Program-made: the position numbers and the translations under genes | Virus record (IMG/VR): IMGVR_UViG_3300025138_000510 | Span: 1-20,097 of that record | DNA length: 20,097 nucleotides | Source: a virus | Reading direction: 5' to 3' (one strand) | The notes under the pieces: generated by a model | What the model was told of the DNA's origin: nothing | What the model saw: only the letters and a program-made list of their open reading frames with translations | The model's database searches: none | Shown here: positions 15,460 to 20,097 of the stretch, piece by piece | How positions within the stretch are numbered: position 1 is the stretch's first letter | Layout of the letters: every line of letters starts with the position of its first letter

Positions 15460-16581
15460 TTAAAAACCTTCTTCGCCGGGTAATATAAATTTTTTGCCAT
15501 TCCATTTACCCATTACTTCTCCACTAGGTCCTGCTTTTTCAAAATAATAATATTTATTTTTTACTTCACTACCTGTTGTTTTAGTTGGGTCTGGGTGTTT
15601 CATAATATCTTTTCTTTTAATATTGTTTTCATACATTATTTCACCAACCGCATACGCCGTGCCGGGACTAGTTTCTAAACTTGACATAATAATTTTTATA
15701 GTTTCAAGTTTGTTTCTTCCACTAGATGCGTTTTTAGATAATGATACTGCAGCATCTTTTACACTAGTTCCAGTTAATCTAGCTAATGCTTTAGCATTTT
15801 TTTCTAATGGACTATCCTCTAATTGTCTAAGAGCTGCTTGAAATCCTAATGTTTTAGCTTGTCTATCTCCTGCTCTTTCGGCTGCATCTATTTTAGAAAA
15901 ACCTTCTAAGGCTGGTGAACCAGCTTTACCAACAGCTTCACCTAAAGATTGTCCTCCAGGTTGTGCCATTAAATTAGCACCAAATTTAGCAATCTCTAAA
16001 TATCTTTGTCTATTTAATTCATCTTTGTCTCCACCAAGACTTTCTTTAAACATATCCATATATTCTTGCATAACTTCTTTATCTGATTTAAGTGCTGGTG
16101 TTTCAGGTGGTGGTGTTTCAGGTGGTGGTGTTTCAGGTGGTGGTGTTTCATTTTTTGGTAATAAGCTTGAATCTATATTTAAATTTTCTGCTTCTTTTAT
16201 TATTTTATTTTGTTCTGCAAGTTTTTCAGCTACAAAAGCATTTTTAGCTGAATCGCTACTAATTGCATCAAAGTTTGCTTGTTCTTTTTCAATAAAACCA
16301 CCAGGAGTAATTTCATCTATTCCATATAAAATTTGAGGTTCGTTTGCTAGAAGCATTTTATCGTATTCTTGCATAAACTCTTCTTCTGTTTTAAAACCTT
16401 TACTTAATATTTCTTGTTTTCTTTTTTCATCTTTTATTGTTTGTTCGTAACTTTTAACTGGTCCAGCTTCTGAATATCCTACTCTACCACCATCATTATA
16501 TCCTAGACCTGTAGCGATCCCCGTTCCATAACTAGAGACCGGACCACCTCTAAACATAGGTCTTCGTAAGATTCTGCTCAT
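15460..16581 (-). CDS. Virion-associated protein with GGRxGY motif and ETPPP repeats, 373 aa
   Basis: The N-terminus (RRPMFRGGPVSSYGTGIATG, then DGGRVGYSEAG at 30-40) is Gly/Arg-rich and, from memory, typical of virion proteins in pelagiphages. Residues 145-161 are four tandem ETPPP units, a stiff proline linker between an N-terminal charged helical part (about 41-142) and a C-terminal helical domain (about 165-300, with Ala-rich GSPALEGFSKIDAAERAGDRQ). The C-terminal 80 residues look like a small basic beta domain (KYYYFEKAGPSGEVMGKWNG). No named domain was recognised. The start overlaps the stop of the 254-aa gene (TAATG), and 13 bases separate its stop from the start of the 1448-aa gene. 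A role in the internal core or tail is inferred from position. Confidence 0.72.
   Translation of the reverse strand: MSRILRRPMFRGGPVSSYGTGIATGLGYNDGGRVGYSEAGPVKSYEQTIKDEKRKQEILSKGFKTEEEFMQEYDKMLLANEPQILYGIDEITPGGFIEKEQANFDAISSDSAKNAFVAEKLAEQNKIIKEAENLNIDSSLLPKNETPPPETPPPETPPPETPALKSDKEVMQEYMDMFKESLGGDKDELNRQRYLEIAKFGANLMAQPGGQSLGEAVGKAGSPALEGFSKIDAAERAGDRQAKTLGFQAALRQLEDSPLEKNAKALARLTGTSVKDAAVSLSKNASSGRNKLETIKIIMSSLETSPGTAYAVGEIMYENNIKRKDIMKHPDPTKTTGSEVKNKYYYFEKAGPSGEVMGKWNGKKFILPGEEGF
16097..16150 (-). repeat. 15-bp tandem repeat inside the 373-aa gene, encoding ETPPP units
   Basis: The plus-strand unit TTTCAGGTGGTGGTG occurs three times without a mismatch from 16101, 16116 and 16131, with partial copies on both sides. 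It keeps the reading frame and encodes a Pro-rich spacer. The perfect identity of the units, including third codon positions, suggests recent expansion by slippage. Confidence 0.9.
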
Positions 16582-17345
16582 TAAAATAAACCCTTAATAG
16601 CTCCACCTAATCCTGCAGCACCAATACCTAGTCCTAGTAATTGTTGTGTTGTGCTTGGAGGAGGAGTTGATTGAACTTGTGTTGCTGCCGGGAAACCACC
16701 GATAACTGATGCTAATTGTGGACCAACTAAACCTAGTCTAGTGTAATCTGCAAACGCTGCTTCTCTTGCTGCTTCTTGTTGTGCAGCTAAATCAGCTTGA
16801 CCTAATTGTCTTTGTTGTGCACCTAATTGAGTTTGGTATGTACCTAAACCTTGTTGTGCTGCAAGATCTGCTGATCTTGCTTGTCTTGCATCTGCAAAGC
16901 CTTGTTGTCTCATTTGAGCTTCTTGTACAGCTCTTGCAACGTCAGCGGATGCTTGATACTCACCCATCATTGCAGATTCTCTACCACCGCCATATGCTCC
17001 AGCTTGAACTGCTCTATTTCTTAAAGCACCTAAACCTTTTTGTTGTTCTCTCTCTAATGCATTTAAAGAAGCATCAATAACTTGTTCTTGATATGGAGAC
17101 ATATAAGATGCAAGTGAACCAGCTTGTTGGGCTGTTCCTTCACCTGTACCTGTTAACTGACCAAGACTAGCTGCTGCTGTTGCTGCATCTTTTTCTAATT
17201 GTGCTTGACCCTGAACAAACTGTGAACCAGTGTATGTAGATGTTGGTAATGATTGACCTAATAATCTTAAGCCTTCATTTGTTACGCCAAGACCGGCGGC
17301 TTCTACAAAGGGTTCCCTATACTGTCTAGTTTCTGTTATTGCCAT
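16581..17345 (-). CDS. Ala/Gln-rich virion protein, probable internal core protein, 254 aa
   Basis: The protein is dominated by Ala, Gln and Gly. Residues 84-200 form a long helical region (YQEQVIDASLNALEREQQKG, GALRNRAVQAGAYGGGRES, then repeated AQQ/QLGQ units). A Pro/Thr linker at about 225-233 leads to a Gly-rich hydrophobic C-terminus at 236-254 (LLGLGIGAAGLGGAIKGLF), which looks able to enter a membrane. The segment RAVQAGAYGGGRE is a pattern I have seen in unnamed phage virion proteins. Small internal proteins with this composition in podoviruses (for example T7 gp14) are ejected into the host envelope. Both ends share the TAATG overlap with neighbours, so it should be made together with the 455- and 373-aa proteins. 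Confidence 0.72.
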   Translation of the reverse strand: MAITETRQYREPFVEAAGLGVTNEGLRLLGQSLPTSTYTGSQFVQGQAQLEKDAATAAASLGQLTGTGEGTAQQAGSLASYMSPYQEQVIDASLNALEREQQKGLGALRNRAVQAGAYGGGRESAMMGEYQASADVARAVQEAQMRQQGFADARQARSADLAAQQGLGTYQTQLGAQQRQLGQADLAAQQEAAREAAFADYTRLGLVGPQLASVIGGFPAATQVQSTPPPSTTQQLLGLGIGAAGLGGAIKGLF

Positions 17346-18712
17346 TATTTTCTTGCCTCTAAGTTATTCATTAAGTTGTACATTCGTTTTGCTCCTTTAT
17401 TAACACTGCCACCACCTGCTGCTCTAACAGCATTTGCTGTCATTACAAATTCATTTTTAGAAAGTCTTGCAGGTACATCATCTGCTCTTTCTTTTTTACC
17501 TATGGGTATAAACCCACCTTTTCTCATATCCATTTCTCTTCCACCTAAATTCATTAAGCCACCTTCTTTCATACCTTCAGAATTAAGTTCTTTATTTTTT
17601 TGATCATTTCTATTTTTAAATTCTGTAAATATATCTATAAATCTTTCATAACCATCAGGATCTCTAAAATCATCTTTACCATATGGTTCTATTGCACCTA
17701 TTGCCATCATATCCATAGTTCTTCCTTTAACAGCATCACCATCTGCTAATGGAATAACACCAGCTGAATCTGATACATACATTTGAACAACTCTTTCATT
17801 ACTCATTGGAGAATTTTCTACAGCTTCTCTTATACCACCAAAATCTATTTCTACATCACCGCCGTCCGCGAATCTCATCATCGGCATTGGCTTAACATTA
17901 CCTTGTAACATACCTAGACCTTGTTGTGCATAATCTAAACTATCCTCAATATCATTATCATCACCACCCTTCATCATTTCTACAAATTCTTCCATAGACA
18001 TTTCTTCTTTATCACCGTCTTTGTCTACTTCTGCATCTACTTTTATAACTTCCATAATTCCATTATCTGATGCAGCTGAAGGGGGAGCTTTTGTTTTAAC
18101 CATTGTACCATATCTATATCCTGCTCTACCACCGTCGGCGTAACCATATTTATCTAACATAATATTAATATCATCTTCATCATAGTTAGCATTTTTAAAT
18201 ATATTAAAGATAGCTGTTCTTCGATCACCTTTGTTTTGCATTCCTTGTGAAAGTAAACTTGCATTGTAATCATCTATTGCTTGTTGATTTAATTCTGCTT
18301 GTTTAATACCAGTGTCAATTCCAGCTTGAGCTCCCATAGTTAAGTAAGGACTATCTGCTGCTTTACCCGCAAGTTTGGATGAAGCAAGTTGTGCTTGTTG
18401 TTTAAAAAAACCTTTATCTCCCATTGATAATTTTGCAGCTTCTCCTGATTTAGAAAATTGTCCTAATGCGTCTGGAGCTGCGGCTAATGCAGCTGTAATA
18501 CCAATATCTTTTAAATCTGCTTCATCATCTGTAGCAAATTTAGTACCACCAGCAAGAAGAGCTTTTGTTATTGCAGGGTTAGAAAATATACCAGTTGTAG
18601 CAAAACTAGCTGGACCCATTGCTGCTGCAATGTAAGGTATGAAAGGACGTATTTCCTTTGGTATAAGTTTTTTAACAAATTTTCTTGCTTTTTTAAACGG
18701 ATTGAATCCCAT
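17345..18712 (-). CDS. Virion-associated protein with GGRAGY and VPARLSKNEFV motifs, 455 aa
   Basis: The protein has a very basic N-terminus (MGFNPFKKARKFVKKLIPKE), a hydrophobic Gly/Ala-rich part at about 24-56, and then a helical region. At 192-202 lies DGGRAGYRYG, like the motif in the 373-aa protein. An acidic region follows at 226-258 (DAEVDKDGDKEEMSMEE), then a second Gly-rich patch (RFADGGDVEID). The C-terminus has KGGFIPIGKKERADDVPARL and KNEFVMTANAVRAAGGG, a module I recall from many marine phage virion proteins; its function is not known to me. It begins 68 bases downstream of a good sigma70-like promoter and has only a weak ribosome binding site. It may belong to the internal core or tail. 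Confidence 0.72.
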   Translation of the reverse strand: MGFNPFKKARKFVKKLIPKEIRPFIPYIAAAMGPASFATTGIFSNPAITKALLAGGTKFATDDEADLKDIGITAALAAAPDALGQFSKSGEAAKLSMGDKGFFKQQAQLASSKLAGKAADSPYLTMGAQAGIDTGIKQAELNQQAIDDYNASLLSQGMQNKGDRRTAIFNIFKNANYDEDDINIMLDKYGYADGGRAGYRYGTMVKTKAPPSAASDNGIMEVIKVDAEVDKDGDKEEMSMEEFVEMMKGGDDNDIEDSLDYAQQGLGMLQGNVKPMPMMRFADGGDVEIDFGGIREAVENSPMSNERVVQMYVSDSAGVIPLADGDAVKGRTMDMMAIGAIEPYGKDDFRDPDGYERFIDIFTEFKNRNDQKNKELNSEGMKEGGLMNLGGREMDMRKGGFIPIGKKERADDVPARLSKNEFVMTANAVRAAGGGSVNKGAKRMYNLMNNLEARK

Positions 18713-18779
18713 AATTTATATCTCTATTGTATTGTTGAAATGCAAGATAGCAACTCTTGAATGTAAGCTGGTATCCTTC

Positions 18780-18808
18780 ATTTTACTTGTTTTTTACTCC
18801 TTCGTCAA
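18780..18808 (-). promoter_or_regulatory. Sigma70-like promoter ahead of the 455-aa virion gene
   Basis: On the minus strand TTGACG (18808-18803, 5 of 6) is followed by a 17-base spacer and TAAAAT (18785-18780, 5 of 6). The predicted start near 18773 leaves a leader of about 60 bases. The site fills the 97-base gap between the 82-aa and 455-aa genes, the longest gap in the virion block, and would boost the internal-protein, lysis and speD genes on their own. Confidence 0.55.
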
Positions 18809-18809
18809 T

Positions 18810-19058
18810 CTAGAATATATTAGCTCCTGCTCCTAAATTTATCTCTTCTACGGTTAATTTAACGTCTCTTCTTATGTGTTCTGCTTTAGTATCTGTATCA
18901 TTATTTTGTACATCTGCTAATGCTTCTGCATCGGACATATACTCTTTACCTGTTTCTGTGTTAGTTAAAGTTATTTCACATTTAGGTGTAATTACTGGTA
19001 CTTTTTTACCATTTATTATCTCATATCTAACTGAAGCTTCTGTCTCTACAAATGACAT
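18810..19058 (-). CDS. Small virion-block protein of unknown function, 82 aa
   Basis: The sequence reads as a small beta-rich part (ASVRYEIINGKKVPVITPKCEITLTNTETG) followed by acidic helical residues (MSDAEALADVQNNDTDTKAEHIRRDVKLTVEEINLGAGANIF). The C-terminal NLGAGANIF is hydrophobic. No family was recognised, but similar short proteins often lie next to tail or head-completion genes in marine phages. The start overlaps the stop of the 108-aa gene (TAATG) and has a strong GGAGGA ribosome binding site. Its last codons are next to the -35 box of the promoter that follows. Confidence 0.78.
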   Translation of the reverse strand: MSFVETEASVRYEIINGKKVPVITPKCEITLTNTETGKEYMSDAEALADVQNNDTDTKAEHIRRDVKLTVEEINLGAGANIF

Positions 19059-19384
19059 TATCTGTCCTCCCTATTTATTTCCAATAAACTAACGGTTACA
19101 TCTGGTCCAGTAATATCTGATAACATCTTTAATATATCATTCTCTTGTAGCACTAATATATTAACAACAAATTCGTCAGTAGCATCTGCTGCTATAGTTT
19201 TTTTACCATAAAAATAATCTACACCACCTGAATTAATTTTAATTGTAACAGCAGCATTTCCAGCACCTTCATTGTAAATATGAATAGATTTTATTAAAGA
19301 TCTGGTATTACTAGGTACTGTATAAACATCTTTTTGAGTAGTAGATATTAAATCTGCATTTACTTTTTTATATATATTAGCCAT
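19058..19384 (-). CDS. Probable small structural protein, beta-rich, 108 aa
   Basis: The pattern of alternating hydrophobic strands (DVYTVPSNTRSLIKSIHIYNEG, NAAVTIKINSGGVDYFYGKKT, DEFVVNILVLQENDILKML, DVTVSLLEIN) suggests a beta-sandwich, as in small phage decoration or tail-attachment proteins. There is no signal peptide or membrane part. The name of the family is not known to me. It starts inside the end of the 54-aa gene (8-base overlap) and its stop overlaps the 82-aa gene, so these three short genes are likely translated together after the upstream virion protein. The structural role is inferred from position and fold pattern. Confidence 0.75.
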   Translation of the reverse strand: MANIYKKVNADLISTTQKDVYTVPSNTRSLIKSIHIYNEGAGNAAVTIKINSGGVDYFYGKKTIAADATDEFVVNILVLQENDILKMLSDITGPDVTVSLLEINREDR

Positions 19385-19541
19385 TAAACCAAGTAAACCT
19401 CTCTGAATCTTCTTTAAGTTGTGTTAAAAAAGTAGAATTTAATTGTTCAATAATAGAAGTTAAAGATCTATTAATTTGTCTTTGGTTATCTTCACTATAT
19501 TCTTTTTTAGGTTCTGGTAATCTTATTACTATTCTAGTCAT
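19377..19541 (-). CDS. Short conserved-looking protein, 54 aa, between two virion genes
   Basis: This small gene fills the gap between two virion genes. The product starts MTRIVIRLPEPKKEYSEDNQ, continues RQINRSLTSIIEQLNSTFLT and ends QLKEDSERFTWFNG. The middle (about 18-42) is an amphipathic helix. The start ATG overlaps the stop of the upstream virion gene (TAATG), and its stop lies 8 bases inside the next gene. Both junctions are in the style of this genome, which strongly supports a real gene. Short proteins with a NQRQINRSL-like helix recur beside tail genes in marine phages as far as I recall; their function is unknown to me. Confidence 0.78.
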   Translation of the reverse strand: MTRIVIRLPEPKKEYSEDNQRQINRSLTSIIEQLNSTFLTQLKEDSERFTWFNG

Positions 19542-20097
19542 TATCTTCTTCCGTCTGGTTGCAAGTCAGCTTGGAATGTACCAAATCTCCAAGATTGTCC
19601 TGATCCTGTATTCTCTATTTTAAGCGCAGCATATCTACCGCGTGCTCTTGTATCTACTTTAGTCGTAGTTGATGTAATTGTAAAGGGACTTAAAGCTGTA
19701 TTTGTATTAGGATCTGCAGGGTAATCAGCTACTGAAATAGTAACTTGTGCGTCCCCTACTAAATTTTTAAAGTTAGGTAAAAATCTTCTCATAGCTAAAA
19801 AGTATTCTCCAATACCTTGATCTGTTTGTAAAGCAAAGTCATAAGATTGTGCAAAAGAAGTTAACACTGTTGTACTTCCATTTGGATTAATTTGATCTGT
19901 TCCTACTTCGTGCTCAAACAATACGCTTTGACCTAATCCTGTTTCACCTATAATTGTAGGGAAAGTTCCAGTATTAGAACTATTAAAAGCTGTAGCATAT
20001 GGTTTTGGATAAACTAATGAATCAATCCAAGTTGTTCTTATAGAATTTGTATTAACTCCTGTGTACCAATTACCCATAGGTGTTGGTGTATTAGTTT
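19541..20097 (-). CDS. C-terminal part of a virion (probably tail or neck) protein, 5'-truncated
   Basis: The frame stays open to the window edge, so at least 185 residues are the C-terminal part of a longer protein; the internal Met at 20077 is probably not the start. The visible part is beta-rich (DAQVTISVADYPADP, SPFTITSTTTKVDTRARGRY) and ends GQSWRFGTFQADLQPDGRR. This ending, with RARGR, a W-R-x-G turn and a final PDGRR, is one I recall from large structural proteins of marine podoviruses. Next to the small structural genes it could be a tail tube or connector protein. No domain can be named with certainty from this fragment. The stop overlaps the 54-aa gene. Confidence 0.75.
   Translation of the reverse strand, partial: TNTPTPMGNWYTGVNTNSIRTTWIDSLVYPKPYATAFNSSNTGTFPTIIGETGLGQSVLFEHEVGTDQINPNGSTTVLTSFAQSYDFALQTDQGIGEYFLAMRRFLPNFKNLVGDAQVTISVADYPADPNTNTALSPFTITSTTTKVDTRARGRYAALKIENTGSGQSWRFGTFQADLQPDGRR

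Noticed and set aside
16025-16336. Open plus-strand frame opposite the proline-repeat region, encoding GGGVS repeats.
   Set aside because: It is the antisense reading of the 15-bp repeat within a well-supported minus-strand gene, with no ribosome binding site or family resemblance.
18716-18781. 21-codon frame (MKDTSLHSRVAILHFNNTIEI) in the gap before the 455-aa gene, with AAGGAG upstream.
   Set aside because: The AAGGAG is about 15 bases from its ATG, too far, and the proposed promoter would start transcription after that ATG. It may be chance sequence.
1-20097. tRNA genes, CRISPR arrays, insertion sequences, attachment sites and an integrase.
   Set aside because: No cloverleaf-like, regularly spaced or terminal-repeat patterns and no recombinase motifs were seen by eye; tRNAscan and repeat finders would settle it.

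Overview
This AT-rich window looks like part of a tailed-phage genome, most likely an uncultured marine podovirus-like phage of the kind that infects SAR11 (Pelagibacter) or similar bacteria. Three things support this. The gene set is a phage DNA-replication module next to virion and lysis genes. Packing is very tight, with stops and starts overlapping at many junctions. Two virion proteins carry glycine-rich GGRxGY stretches that I associate, from memory only, with pelagiphage proteins. No host housekeeping gene, tRNA, rRNA, CRISPR array or insertion sequence was seen. The host assignment is inference.

There are three transcription blocks. (1) Positions 1-7846, minus strand, is the replication block, read from right to left: a 135-aa unknown, a 201-aa coiled-coil protein, a 256-aa protein that may bind ssDNA, an archaeo-eukaryotic-type primase, a 71-aa coiled-coil protein, a UvrD-like SF1 helicase, a DUF3310 protein, a family A DNA polymerase, a 214-aa unknown, and the start of a small membrane protein that runs off the window. 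(2) Positions about 7860-10026, plus strand, hold a SNF2-like SF2 ATPase, a small protein with a PD-(D/E)xK-nuclease-like signature, and a 53-aa unknown. (3) Positions 10027-20097, minus strand, hold the virion, lysis and accessory genes: the C-terminal part of a virion protein, three small proteins (54, 108 and 82 aa), three proteins rich in glycine, alanine or glutamine (455, 254 and 373 aa), a 1448-aa protein that is probably an internal or ejection protein, a holin-like membrane protein, an M15 peptidase endolysin and a SpeD-family pyruvoyl decarboxylase homologue.

Blocks 1 and 2 diverge from a very short control region. It holds an inverted repeat, TTGACA-24 bp-TGTCAA, whose arms read as consensus -35 boxes of two overlapping promoters that face each other. 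Only one could be occupied at a time, so this may be a compact switch between the replication operon and the helicase/nuclease operon. Blocks 2 and 3 converge with no base between their stop codons. A second sigma70-like promoter lies ahead of the 455-aa virion gene.

The replication set has PolA, a primase and an SF1 helicase, but no T7-type primase-helicase, DnaB-type helicase or phage RNA polymerase is visible. The polymerase has Leu at the position equivalent to E. coli Phe762. The most unusual points are the switch-like promoter pair, the SNF2/nuclease cassette on the opposite strand, the SpeD homologue with Thr-Ser at the cleavage site, and a hairpin between the possible ssDNA-binding gene and the primase. 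I found no clear sign of a wholly new defence or counter-defence system. The plus-strand cassette is the best place to look for one.
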